Shown in pieces: positions 49,485 through 58,805 of a stretch of 64,000 nt of DNA. Below the pieces are notes generated by a model. The model was not told the DNA's origin, ran no database searches, and was given only the letters and a program-made list of their open reading frames with translations. Positions within the stretch are counted from its first letter, which is position 1, and every line of letters starts with the position of its first letter. The position numbers and the translations under genes were made by a program. Source of the stretch: Bathynomus jamesi (lineage: Eukaryota > Arthropoda > Malacostraca > Isopoda > Cirolanidae); NCBI GenBank assembly GCA_023014485.1, contig JAJOZX010000194.1, forward strand, positions 1,713,501-1,777,500, read 5' to 3'.

Positions 49485-49680
49485 CAAAGGTTGTTTTCTA
49501 TCGGTCATTAAAGAGCGAGGTACGGTACTGGCTAATCTAGTCTAACTTGGCCTAACCAAACGTAACGTAACATAATCCGGACGAACATACATTTTTTCCG
49601 ACAGTAAAAATGTTTCTAGATTTTTATACAAGTTTTTTAATGCTCCAACACCAAAAGCGTTCTCACAAAAAAAATAAATA
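49485..49680. repeat. Dispersed repeat pair, copy 1
   Basis: Similar in order and sequence to 50510-50720: GTTTTCTATCGGTCATTAAA, GAGCGAGGTACGGTACTGGC, CGTAACGTAAC followed by ATAATCCGG, TTTTTTCCGACAGTAAAAATG, TTTTAATGCTCC and CCAAAAGCGTTCTCACAAAA. Non-coding; family unknown. Confidence 0.5.
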
Positions 49681-49776
49681 AAAAAAATACCCCACTACAT
49701 ATGTGATTATCACACACTCGACCTCCCTTATTCCCAGTTGCAAACGCGCGCGCACACGCACATTATATGTAACACA

Positions 49777-49777
49777 T

Positions 49778-49828
<51 letters not shown>
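49777..49828. repeat. (CA)n-(TA)n microsatellite
   Basis: CACACACACA passes into about 20 TA units. Confidence 0.95.
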
Positions 49829-49830
<2 letters not shown>

Positions 49831-50356
49831 TTGTCATTTTTACAAAGGGAACTGTGAATTGAATAAGACGGACATTTTTATCTTTCGGCCCACACACACG
49901 AAGGTCAGAGCGCGAAGCAAGGGGTTATAATGTGGGTCAAACAATGTGACGTGACGTCACGGAGAAGAGGTCAACAGAGTAAAGAGAAGATTGGGAAAAG
50001 GGGTGGGTGGGGGTGGGCGGTGGGAAGGGGTGAGGGGTTGTAGAGTCAGTACGTCGAACGTTCAAAGAAAAACGAAAGTAATGAAGAAAATGCTGTCAAT
50101 GAGATGAAAAATGAATTTCAGTCTCGAGCTTATTTTGCTCACGAATTAGCTTCATTGAGAGGAATTAGTTTGGTTCAGTCATCGTTCAACATGCATGCAT
50201 GCATGCATACATACATACATACATACACAAATTATCTACAATAATGGGAGTCTAGAAAATAATGAGCAATTTTTCTTTTCAAATATCAATCGTAACTTGT
50301 GGAAATCTTTTACTGTACGGTCAAACTACTTGAAATAAGGATTGAAATAAGTTGTT

Positions 50357-50390
<34 letters not shown>

Positions 50391-50509
50391 GTATATATTT
50401 ATTTTTTTATATTACGAAGCTTAGGTAAACTAAATTAACATTCTAATCAACCGTTACCTTAGTGTTATCGAAATGAGAAGTACATAATAAATGAAGACGA
50501 CGCAATTCA
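49829..50509. other. No recognisable gene; ATGC/ATAC and CA/TA tracts
   Basis: G-rich stretch at 49997-50040, (ATGC)n-(ATAC)n at 50190-50226, (CA)n-(TA)n at 50356-50392. Nothing coding is visible. Confidence 0.45.
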
Positions 50510-50720
50510 AAGGACGAAGAATGTTTTCCATTAAGTTCCTCATACAATGAGCGAGATACCAGTCAACATTTTCTGACGTACTCTAACGTGACTTAACCGA
50601 GCGTAACGTAACTTATTCGGGGGGAAACACCTTTTCCCGAAGCTGAAAATATTTCTACATTTTTTACATATATTTGTTTTGATATTCCGATATACCAAAA
50701 CTGTTACTTCACAAAAGAAA
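50510..50720. repeat. Dispersed repeat pair, copy 2
   Basis: Diverged direct repeat of 49485-49680, with ATGAGCGAGATACCAGTC, CGTAACGTAACTTATTCGGG, CCTTTTCCCGAAGCTGAAAA and ACCAAAACTGTTACTTCACA in the same order. Confidence 0.5.
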
Positions 50721-51116
50721 TTACCTCGGTACATCTACGAGTACCAACCAACCAACCGACCGACCGACCGACCGAAGGCACGCGCACACATACGAAATAG
50801 TTTTTTTTTTTCATCTATTCTAAAATTATTTCAGTATACACAAGTTTCCGAATTCCAAGTCCATGAGCACTTTCAAGAAAATGAATGAATGTCTTTGTGA
50901 TGTGATTGATCACAGTGAATACGCATCGTTCATAAATGGGAACGTTGGAACGAACATTTCCAACAAATGACATTTCCTTTTTCGAGTTTGGAATACAAAA
51001 GCACAAAGTGAACAATTATAACATTAATAATAAACACGCTGGAAATCCCCCACTCAGACACAAAATTGTTCAAATGAAAAAAATTGCACAAATATCTGAT
51101 TGACATATTTTATTTT
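50721..51116. other. No recognisable gene
   Basis: Contains ACCAACCAACCGACCGACCG tetranucleotide repeats (50744-50775). Nothing else. Confidence 0.4.
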
Positions 51117-51197
51117 ATATATATATATATATATATGTCATTGTATTAACAATATCTGTCATATGGACTATAGTCTGCCAATTAACCTTTTCATTTA

Positions 51198-51236
<39 letters not shown>
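51117..51236. repeat. (TA)n tracts and T17 run
   Basis: TA tracts at 51117-51136 and 51197-51220 followed by a long T run, directly next to the palindromic SINE. Confidence 0.9.
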
Positions 51237-51336
51237 GACTGCAAACAACACACAGTATAATTAATGTAAAGAACGACGCTTGTGCAGCAGAGCGTCCGCA
51301 CAAGATGAGGATAAAGAACGAACAAATGAAAAATGA

Positions 51337-51408
51337 GGCACCTCCCAGGAATCGAACCCGGGATCAACCAATTGCCGGTCGGACACGCTAACCACTACAC
51401 CAAGGTCC
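51337..51408 (-). tRNA. tRNA-like head, left unit of SINE dimer
   Basis: A box TGGTGTAGTGGTTAGCGTGT, B box GGGTTCGATTCC, loop CCGGCAA. Anticodon stem partly paired (TCCGA/TTGGT). Probably non-functional as a tRNA. Confidence 0.5.
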
Positions 51409-51539
51409 CCGATTAGTCAAAGTCGTAATTCTCCTACATACGAGCGGAATCGAATGCCCTGAGGGGGCATGAGAAGGTGTCCCCTCAGGGCACTCGATTC
51501 CGCTCATATGTAGGAGAATTACGACTTCTGACTAATCGG

Positions 51540-51611
51540 GGACCTTGGTGTAGTGGTTAGCGTGTCCGACCGGCAATTGGTTGATCCCGGGTTCGATTCC
51601 TGGGAGGTGCC
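51540..51611 (+). tRNA. tRNA-like head, right unit of SINE dimer
   Basis: Reverse complement of the left unit head with the same A and B boxes (TGGTGTAGTGGTTAGCGTGT, GGGTTCGATTCC). Acceptor stem imperfect, as in the left unit. Confidence 0.5.
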
Positions 51612-51677
51612 TCATTTTTCATTTGTTCGTTCTTTCTCCTCATCTTGTGCGGACACTCTTCTAAACAAGCGTCGTTC

Positions 51678-51683
<6 letters not shown>

Positions 51684-51725
<42 letters not shown>

Positions 51726-51726
51726 C
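51684..51726. repeat. (CA)n-(TA)n microsatellite
   Basis: About 16 CA units then TATATATATA. Confidence 0.95.
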
Positions 51727-52077
51727 ACGTTCAGGGTTCATACACACCTGCAAAATATCAGGATTTTTTGGATTTTTTGAGAATGAGGGGAATATAAAAT
51801 ATTTATGAAATATTTAGGACTTAATTATTTGTAAATATTTTATATATAATTTAACTATAAATTAATTTAAAATGTTAATATAAAATAATTTAACAAACAC
51901 TATTTGTTTTACATTATATAAAACTCGTGCATTTTGTTATCTAGTATTAATTTTTTCAGCCTGCCATGGGATTTTTGCATGTTTTTTAATAGTAGTTAGA
52001 ATAAAAATTAGGTTTTAATTGTTATATGAAATGTGAATTTTTTTTTACACCTTCTATGCAATTTTTATATAATTTTT

Positions 52078-52078
<1 letters not shown>
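51727..52078. other. AT-rich sequence with a possible hAT terminus
   Basis: CAGGGTTCATACACACCTGC at 51732, followed by AAAATATCAGGATTTTTTGG, resembles a hAT terminal region. The rest is very AT-rich. No partner end was identified. Confidence 0.4.

Positions 52079-52108
<30 letters not shown>
52079..52108. repeat. (CA)n microsatellite
   Basis: About 15 CA units immediately before a LINE C-terminal fragment. Confidence 0.9.
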
Positions 52109-52110
<2 letters not shown>

Positions 52111-52302
52111 AATAACCAGACTAGAGGTCATAGTATGAAATTATTTAAGCCAAGATGTAGAACAAATTTAAGAAAACATAGTTTTACAAACAGAGTAATT
52201 AAGTTTTGGAACAGTCTGACAGAAGAAGTGGTGACTTCAGATACACTTGATTCTTTCAAAAGAAGGTTGGATAGTTTGATGTCTGCAAGGGACATCTGGT
52301 GA
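52109..52302 (+). pseudogene. CR1/jockey-like LINE ORF2 C-terminal fragment (family 4)
   Basis: The frame reads TRGHSMKLFKPRCRTNLRKH, SFTNRVIKFWNSLTEEVVTS, DTLDSFKRRLDSLMSARDIW and stop. This is the invariant C-terminal tail (RG H..K...R... F..R....WN.L...V..... FK..LD) of CR1/jockey-clade ORF2. About 62 codons, 5'-truncated at the CA tract. It differs in sequence from the other LINE tails in the window. Confidence 0.75.
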
Positions 52303-52808
52303 TAGTGTTTAAGACCATTTTTATTGCATGAATGGTACTAGTTTATTTCATATATATTATGTGCATTTAGGTGATCGATCCCACAGCTCAACACGAGTGT
52401 TGTGGGATATAGGGAGGCAGCATCTTGGGTTAGGGGATACTCTCTGTCCTTACACACCCCATTTAAAGAGATTCCTCTGCCGAGCGGTGCCCCCCATAGT
52501 ACTGTGAGGTATTGAAAAACTCATGATCTTCACTTGCCCCACAAACACCTTGAACTGGGAGACCCAAAATGGGTGCACACACATTTCTACATTACTGTAC
52601 AGTCTTTACAGCCACACCTACACTTCTCCTCCTAAGTATATATATTGTAATGTATATGGTTGTAAATTTTGACTTGGTCCGCAATCGATATGGACTGTGA
52701 CTTATTTTTGGTTGGCAAGGTACTGGTATTGATGGATACCGTAATGAAATTGACTGGATTCCTTGGATCTGATATATTTGCATGTCGGTTATAAATAGAT
52801 ATAGAGTG
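52303..52808. other. Probable LINE 3' UTR and flank
   Basis: No coding sequence. The sequence just downstream of the LINE fragment probably includes its 3' UTR; a CCCACA...TGTGGG stem occurs at 52380-52410. The remainder is unrecognised. Confidence 0.4.
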
Positions 52809-53020
52809 CATGACTCCAGATTTGAAAAAATTTACTGGAGCACAGCTCTGAATTTACTTTTTTTCCCCTTACACCACTAGATAGGTTAATGATAGTAAAC
52901 TCTTGAATTGACGACATACCAATTACAAATTGTTTTAGCTAAACATCATAATACAATAATGTACAGTTTATAACTCACCTTAAGTTTATTTATTCATTGC
53001 AGCAGCAACAGTGGACGATG

Positions 53021-53980
53021 TTAGACCTTGCATGTAGGCATTTGTTGTGAATTTACCGCCATGTATGCTTGCCACTGATCAATGGCTTTCTGTGTGATCA
53101 TTACAGCAGATCTAGTGCCTGGAGCTGGACCCTCCTTCACAATTCTGCACAGCTTAGTCAAATGAGATGGCTTAATGGATCCTTTGTGTTCAACAATGTA
53201 ACCAAGAATGGAGAATGTCCCTTCAGCTGGTGCTTCACTCCAGGCAGTTGATCCATCTTTATCAAAATGCTTTAATCTCTCTGTGATTCCTTTCCACAGC
53301 TGTTCTATATATTCTGTCAGCCAATTTATCACTGAGTCTTTTGTAAAACTACTTTCAGATCTGGTTCTGGATGGTCTAGCAACTTCAGCAACCTGGTAGT
53401 AATCAGAACGTTTCTTGATGTATTTGTAAACTTCATTTAGGATGTAATCCTCAGCTGTTAGTTCCTTTTGCTGCCCTGTGGTATCGTGCTTAAATTCAGA
53501 AACTACATCATTTGCATTTCCTCCATTAACTAATTTGGAAATTGTTTCCATCACTCTTAACATAACAGTTTTCCCTCCTTCTTTATAAAACATATTTTCT
53601 ACAAATTCTGCACTAACTGTGGTTTTTTGAGCTACTTGCAACATAATCTTTGTTACATAGGAAATCAATACATAGAACTTGGCACTAATTTCTTTCTCTT
53701 GTGGATGATCAAAAAACACACAATTTTCCACAAATCTGTCAAATTGATCAAATTCGTAATTAACCATGCGAGTATCAGATTTGAGTTTTGGTCTCTTAAA
53801 ACCAATGATATTGTCAAGAACCATATTGGTATAGTCAAGGCCTGATCTCAGATTTGAAGAGTGATTCTGAATAAAGTCTAAAAGCTCACTTAGTTTACAA
53901 ATTTTCTTCAATGCATCAACGTGGGCTCTGTTCACAAGATGCATTAAGTCCCATCGAAATTTGAAATTTTCTCCAAACAA
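53021..53980 (-). CDS. Unclassified transposase, C-terminal region
   Basis: A 319-codon frame continuing the central region: LFGENFKFRWDLMHLVNRAH (WD-x2-H, comparable to the CxxH element after the second Asp in hAT), KICKLSELLDFIQNHSSNLR, FDRFVENCVFFDHPQEKEIS, AKFYVLISYVTKIMLQVA, then a 180-residue C-terminal part ending AEGTFSILGYIVEHKGSIKP, SHLTKLCRIVKEGPAPGTRS and QMPTCKV stop. No ER.FS dimerisation block is present, unlike classic hAT. The annotated Met is internal. I do not recognise the family by name; the long intact C-terminal frame suggests relatively recent activity. Confidence 0.6.
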   Translation of the reverse strand: MFGENFKFRWDLMHLVNRAHVDALKKICKLSELLDFIQNHSSNLRSGLDYTNMVLDNIIGFKRPKLKSDTRMVNYEFDQFDRFVENCVFFDHPQEKEISAKFYVLISYVTKIMLQVAQKTTVSAEFVENMFYKEGGKTVMLRVMETISKLVNGGNANDVVSEFKHDTTGQQKELTAEDYILNEVYKYIKKRSDYYQVAEVARPSRTRSESSFTKDSVINWLTEYIEQLWKGITERLKHFDKDGSTAWSEAPAEGTFSILGYIVEHKGSIKPSHLTKLCRIVKEGPAPGTRSAVMITQKAIDQWQAYMAVNSQQMPTCKV

Positions 53981-54766
53981 CTTTTCATTTCGTTTTTAAA
54001 TGGCTCGTTGTCCTTACAAAAAGCCCCATCTCCAACCATTCCAGATACCTTGGATTTAATTGCTTCTTCAGATAGTTTCAAGTGATTAGGAGACTTCAAC
54101 ACATCAAAAATTTCATTGGCCAAATAAACTCCTGATTTGCTGCGTACTAAATTTATCCCAGCAAGTTTTACAGTCTTATCTTCTTCACTCTCAACTAATA
54201 CAACTAGCATGCTTAATCCCAAAATTGTTCCAATGTCAGCTGTTATTGTTACTGAAGTTTGTTCTAAGAACCACTTTACAGTTTGTTCTTTAAGTTGATT
54301 ATCTAATAGCTCACAAATTGTCTCGCACGCATGTGTGCTATGATTCAAATTTCCAACCTCACACCCTGACCTATGTAATACAGCTAGAAGTACTGGATAT
54401 AGAGCCCATGCAGTGTTTGTTTTCATTATGTAGTATAAGATGTTGCCACATAAGTCTTCTATGCGTTTAGTAGTGTTCCGAGAAGATGTTTTCATCACTT
54501 CATAAACAGCAGCTCTTTGATGATGCTGAAGTTTAATTAAATGTCTCTTCAGGTGGGTTTTCAGATTTCTAAACCATCTCTCTTGATTTTCTCCTTGTTT
54601 GCATACATAGGTTAAATCTTTAACATTGAAGTAACCTTTTATGTTAGAATGTTTGTCTGAAGCACATGCTTTGGGGTCTGTGCAAGCTATGCAATATAAT
54701 GTAAACATTTTATCATCAGAAGCATCATCAATATCTTCTTGATTATCATCATCTTCATCCTCAACA
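53944..54766 (-). pseudogene. Unclassified transposase, central catalytic-like region
   Basis: From about 54766 the frame reads DIAVEDEDDNQEDIDDASDD (acidic), then MFTLYCIACTDPKACASDKH, GYFNVKDLTYVCKQGEN, FRNLKTHLKRHLIKLQHHQR (C-C ... H-H: a probable second zinc finger), TICELLDNQLKEQTVKWFLE, TSVTITADIGTILGLSMLVV (candidate first catalytic Asp), and SKVSGMVGDGAFCKDNEPF (candidate second Asp). The frame ends at 53944, where a one-base shift moves coding into the next segment. The TADI...GDGAF spacing resembles the RNase H-like fold of hAT transposases; the assignment of catalytic residues is inference. Confidence 0.6.
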
Positions 54767-54779
54767 GCTATATCTACAT

Positions 54780-55535
54780 AGGCATATTAGTGTCACGATT
54801 TGCAATGTTTTCCATTATATCACTTGGTACTGAAAATGAATCATCAGCATGCCCTAGATCCTTCTTTTCCACCAATTTGAATGTAGATTTGATCAAATCA
54901 TTGTTCAGGATTTCTTGTATTGATTTACACTTGCTTAAATGGGCTATGGCAATGTCAAATTTGTTGCTTTTTGCTTTATTAGATTTGGATGCAACACTTG
55001 AACATGAAGGCATATTTTGACTCTTCTCTTTATTAACCACAACAGCTTGGTGAGTTTCTTTTGTTAGGCGCAAAATTGCATTCAATGTCTTCTGGATTTG
55101 GGAATTTTCAAATTCCTCTAAAGCAGTTTTGTTAGTCTGATGCGCAGATTCCTCTTACCTTTTGTTTCTTAGGTGGAGGAGAAGCACTTTCTTCAGTCTG
55201 TGAAACATCTAGTGAAAAAGTTTCATTTTCTAGATTAGCAGTTGATGAAGTTGGTTCATTTTCTGAGATCTAGCACTAGCACATTTTGTGAACAAACTAA
55301 ATGACTGCTTTGCCGTATCTCTTTGCTGCACTTCATCCTGGTATTTCTTTACTGCAATATCTAAGCTGTGGGCCCAAACTCTGGGACCTCTTGTATTGTA
55401 ACAAATATTTTTTTTGGAATTAAAATGTTCCTCCCAGTTTTGCTTCTTTGAATATTTGTTCTTGCATTGACCACAAAAGTAACCCCTTTTAACACCCTCA
55501 CTTTTCTCTCCAACTTCATCAATATTAGGATCCAT
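54780..55535 (-). pseudogene. Unclassified transposase, N-terminal zinc finger and linker
   Basis: The ATG at 55535 starts MDPNIDEVGEKSEGVKRGYF, then CGQCKNKYSKKQNWEEHFNS: a C2H2-like finger (C-x2-C ... H) followed by a second Cys. It continues YNTRGPRVWAHSLDIAVKKY and FSLFTKCASARS. After a frameshift at about 55250 it reads ENEPTSSTANLENETFSLDV, ASPPPKKQK (55170, a basic patch), then ALEEFENSQIQKTLNAILRL, IAHLSKCKSIQEILNNDLIK and MENIANRDTNM. At least two frameshifts. The zinc finger plausibly binds the element ends; this is inference. Confidence 0.55.
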
Positions 55536-56086
55536 TATTGATTATTGACTACCTGAAAAAATACAAAATAAGTAAGTTAGTAAATAGTATGGTAAAAGTG
55601 AGTAAAAGTAAGTAAATATAGTACAATGAAAGTAAGTAAAAGTGCTTTAAACTTAGTAAAAGTAAGTAAAAGTAGGTAAGTAAAAGTAAGTTTAAACTTA
55701 ACTAAACTTTTCAATTCTAGAGTCATGGTGGATTACTTAAAACCGCACAAGTAATTATCTGGCCAATTTATCAAACCTGGCCGAGATCAATGGAACATAG
55801 TCCAATCCTGATAATTTTATATTAAAAAAAATGTTTTAATAAAATTTTAATTATCAAAACATTGAAGCTTAACAAAAAATAAAAATAATTGTTAAATATG
55901 GAATTACCAACTAAACTTAAAATAACTAAATTTGTAATTTAAAAAAATTGGTTTGTACAAGAACGTATACGCAAAAAAATTGCATAACGTCTAGCGGATG
56001 AACAAAACCCAAACCCAAATTTACTTTTTCTCATGGTCAAATTTACTGGAGCAATGCTCCCAAGATCCCAGGAATCTGGAGTCATG
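55536..56086. other. 5' non-coding part of the unclassified transposon
   Basis: Between the transposase start and the TIR lies AT-rich DNA including a degenerate (AGTAAA)n array (about 55565-55695, both GTAAGT and AGTAAA variants) and, near the TIR, CAAAACCCAAACCCAAATTTAC. Confidence 0.6.
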
Positions 56087-56455
56087 AATTAGAGTGTAAC
56101 ATATTTGTGGATAGTAGTCTATTATGACTTGATCCTCTGCATCCAGAGATTCTATCTTTAGTTTTAAATTGATAATTAATTAGTTTTAAATTGATAATTA
56201 TTTAGTTTTGTAAAAATTGGTTGTTGCCAATGTACAGGCAGTTTTTACATAGTGGAACCGCCTCGATGGGCCGACTTGGCCCGTAGTGTGCCCTATAAAA
56301 ATTTCTTATGTTCTTATGTTCCTTGTGGTTCGGAACCCACGTAAAATTGTAGGTCCCCTCCGCCACCACGGAGGACATGCACAATACACAATTACGAACA
56401 CAGTTAGGTAGACCAGCCATGAGTGGATCCTAGGGTCTTTGTTGGTCTAAAACAT
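56087..56455 (-). mobile_element. Retroelement-like fragment (GAACATAAGAACATAAGAA)
   Basis: The minus strand contains GGAACATAAGAACATAAGAA, then GGCCAAGTCGGCCCATCGAG. This combination of a repeated AACATAAG and a GGCC...GGCCCAT...AGGCGGTTCC block is familiar from dispersed repeats in crustacean genomes (from memory, not searched). A 72-codon frame runs over it (56420-56202; MAGLPNCVRNCVLC...) but is probably not a real gene. Confidence 0.5.

Positions 56456-56528
<73 letters not shown>
56456..56528. repeat. (TA)n microsatellite
   Basis: About 35 TA units. Confidence 0.95.
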
Positions 56529-56529
<1 letters not shown>

Positions 56530-56530
<1 letters not shown>

Positions 56531-56688
56531 TAAAGTGGGGTAACTGGGCCCTAATCAGTTTAAGGTAAACTTCGTTATTTTTTCCATACATTTTAGGTAC
56601 GTATGCATACAATTTATGGAAAACATTTATACTTTTGTATAACGAAATTTACCTTAAACTGATTACGGCCCAGTTACCCCATTTTACG
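56530..56688. mobile_element. 160-bp MITE in a (TA)n tract
   Basis: Ends GTAAAGTGGGGTAACTGGGC and, inverted, GTAAAATGGGGTAACTGGGC; arms of about 48 bp (also ATCAGTTTAAGGTAAA) around a 60-bp loop. TA repeats on both sides. Non-coding; likely TA-targeting. Confidence 0.75.
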
Positions 56689-56719
56689 ATATATTATATA
56701 TATATATATATATATATAG
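56689..56719. repeat. (TA)n microsatellite
   Basis: TA tract to the right of the MITE. Confidence 0.9.
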
Positions 56720-56784
56720 GTAACAAAAGTCCGTTACTGTAGGTGATTCCTCTTTGCTATGTAGAAAATAATTGTTCAAATTAC

Positions 56785-57005
56785 ATGCCATTCAGGTGTT
56801 CATACATGTTAATTCGATCACGTAAATTACACAACGTTACGTACATTTAATCGGTTGCTTTCCAGATAAAACCACGAACTAGTCAACATTTAAAAGACAA
56901 CATACAAGACTGTAACAACATCAGTAACGATGTCTTGCATAACGTTCAATGTACCTTACGTGATCGAATTAACGTGTCAAACACATGAATACCATATAAT
57001 ATGAA
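56785..57005. repeat. Inverted repeat, about 55-bp arms
   Basis: GTGTTCATACATGTTAATTC followed by GATCACGTAA (56798-56828) is repeated inverted at 56950-56985 (TTACGTGATCGAATTAACGT, then ACACATGAATA). Outer and inner parts are less conserved. It may be a MITE remnant. Confidence 0.5.
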
Positions 57006-57059
57006 CATTTAACATCTTTATAACATAAATAATCTGCTATGATAACGGTCTTTTTTACT

Positions 57060-57083
57060 ATATATATATATATATATTATATA

Positions 57084-57113
<30 letters not shown>
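57060..57113. repeat. (TA)n microsatellite
   Basis: TA tracts with two ATTATA phase changes. Confidence 0.95.
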
Positions 57114-57114
<1 letters not shown>

Positions 57115-58269
57115 CCAGTGAAACTTCAGTAAAAATTATTCTCCGAAAGATAAAATCCTTATGCTCCAGGTCAACAAGAGGAATGGAGCAAATACTTATA
57201 GCAGCGGTAAAAAATGAATAAAAAGATATACAAATAAATTAATAAATAACCAAGGACACACAAAGCTACTAAAATTGAAATTAGGAAGCGCGTGGGGTAT
57301 TTAGTTTTCCAAATGTCATCCAATGAAGACTCGAAACCTTTCCAAAGACCAATTAATTTCATTATTTTCTTCCATTATTACAGAGGCTAAATATTAATAG
57401 ACAGGGGGCTTCCAAAACAAATAAAAAAACAAAAACAATAATCGAATGTTTATTCGAATGAAGGACTATCAAACCTCCGTTTCATGAACGGAAATCGAGG
57501 AAGGAGCCACAATTTTTCGAAACGTCGTCGCGTACTCGCCCCATAATTGCGAGACCCGCTGACATCGGCCTACAATAACCCCGAGTCCTACTCCCCCCCC
57601 CCCCCCGAAAATTCTCCAAACCTTGTATGGTAACATTTCTTATAAATATAAAAAAAAAAATCTTGCACAATGATTCTTAACTTTTAATCCTGAAGTTCTA
57701 GAAAACTCCTTTTCATCTCTTCAAGGTGAAGTTTAAGGCCACACCTCCTAAGGCTAAGCCATTTCCATTCTTGGCGTTGGCGGCTCATACTCTCTTAATA
57801 TAGAATGTGCTTGGCATTGTATCAATACAAGGACCGGCGATCGCTTCTGAAACAACTTCGCCCTTCAATAAAACCGTCCATGCGGGTGACATGGTAACGA
57901 GACAAATGGGACACGCGTACCACTTCAACCCCAATGAAAAATAGGTACCTCAGTAGTGCTCAAAAACTTAGCAAAACATACCAAAAACACTTCAACAGTT
58001 CTTAATTTATTATTTTTCTTTCATCGTTTCTTTCCCTCGTTGCGTTCAACTAAATTTATTTCGAATTCATTCGTTTTAGTGTTAACCGTTAACTGTTATT
58101 TGGGAAAATTTTGGTACATACTCGTATATGAACTCTCTAATTCAAAGATGGAAACAAATCAAAAATATTTCTCAACATTACGCGCATTCGTAAATGCGAA
58201 TAAGATCAAAATGTGATTGAACCAAACAAGGACAGTCCTCTCAAACGCAGAAAAAGAAACTCTATCTCT
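57114..58269. other. No recognisable gene
   Basis: A C15 run at 57592-57606. Open frames (57956-58216 plus and others) have no recognisable domain. This is one of the quieter intervals. Confidence 0.45.
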
Positions 58270-58273
58270 CTCT

Positions 58274-58321
<48 letters not shown>

Positions 58322-58343
58322 TGTGTGTGTGTGTGTGTGTGTC
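58270..58343. repeat. (CT)n-(GT)n microsatellite
   Basis: CTCTCTCTCT passes into about 30 GT units with one interruption. Confidence 0.95.
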
Positions 58344-58589
58344 AAATTTCTACAAAAATCAATTTCATTCCGACAGACAAAAGTTAAACCCAATGAATAA
58401 ATGCATTTCGAGCGATCAAACATTATTTTTACATTTTATTTTACACGATGGTACTTTTTTTCAGAAGGGTGTGGGAGACGTTTTTCACAAATACAATTAA
58501 AACAGAACAGTATTTGCCATCGTATATACGTAGTCTGAAGATTACTATAACATGGCTAGAGAATATTTATTACTACTTATACAATGAAG

Positions 58590-58591
<2 letters not shown>
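58344..58591. other. No recognisable gene
   Basis: Spacer between GT and CA microsatellites. Confidence 0.35.

Positions 58592-58645
<54 letters not shown>
58592..58645. repeat. (CA)n microsatellite
   Basis: About 25 CA units. Confidence 0.95.
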
Positions 58646-58648
<3 letters not shown>

Positions 58649-58805
58649 ATAATGAAACATACCCACCACAATTCAAAACCCGAATATACCCAAAATACAG
58701 CCGTTTACAATCTACAACTAGGCGTAGATAAATTGTAAACAATAAGGAAGAAAAAAATACGACCGAACCCTCGAGACGATTTTATATATATATATATACA
58801 GTATA

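Larger units (their letters stand above)
51241..51683. mobile_element. Palindromic head-to-head tRNA-SINE dimer
   Basis: Two SINE units face each other: a minus-strand unit (51241-51466) and a plus-strand unit (51481-51683), joined by a 14-nt spacer. Arms 51266-51466 and 51481-51681 are reverse complements with scattered differences (for example in the tail GTGCAGCAGAGCG versus ACTCTTCTAAACA), so the dimer is not a recent copy error. Each unit has an 85-bp leader (TATGTAGGAGAATTACGAC), a tRNA-like head and a tail. The right tail passes into a (CA)n tract. Confidence 0.85.
52809..56086 (-). mobile_element. Unclassified TIR transposon with zinc-finger/RNase H-like transposase
   Basis: CATGACTCCAGAT at 52809-52821 is repeated in inverted orientation at 56074-56086, and TTTACTGGAGC/GCTCCAGTAAA blocks lie just inside both ends. 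Flanking ATAGAGTG (52801-52808) and TTAGAGTG (56089-56096) could be a decayed 8-bp target duplication offset by two bases. The 3.28-kb interior encodes one minus-strand protein of roughly 800 residues in several frames. Size, 8-bp duplication and core motifs point to a hAT-like group, but termini and protein are unlike the other hATs here. Confidence 0.65.

Noticed and set aside
51241..51683. Assembly artefact causing the SINE palindrome
   Set aside because: Arms differ at scattered positions and a related reduced dimer is found at another locus, so a simple read fold-back is unlikely, although long-read confirmation would be useful.
56202..56420. 72-codon Cys-containing ORF on the minus strand
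   Set aside because: It runs through a dispersed repeat (GAACATAAGAACATAAGAA) and lacks a recognisable domain; probably non-coding repeat.
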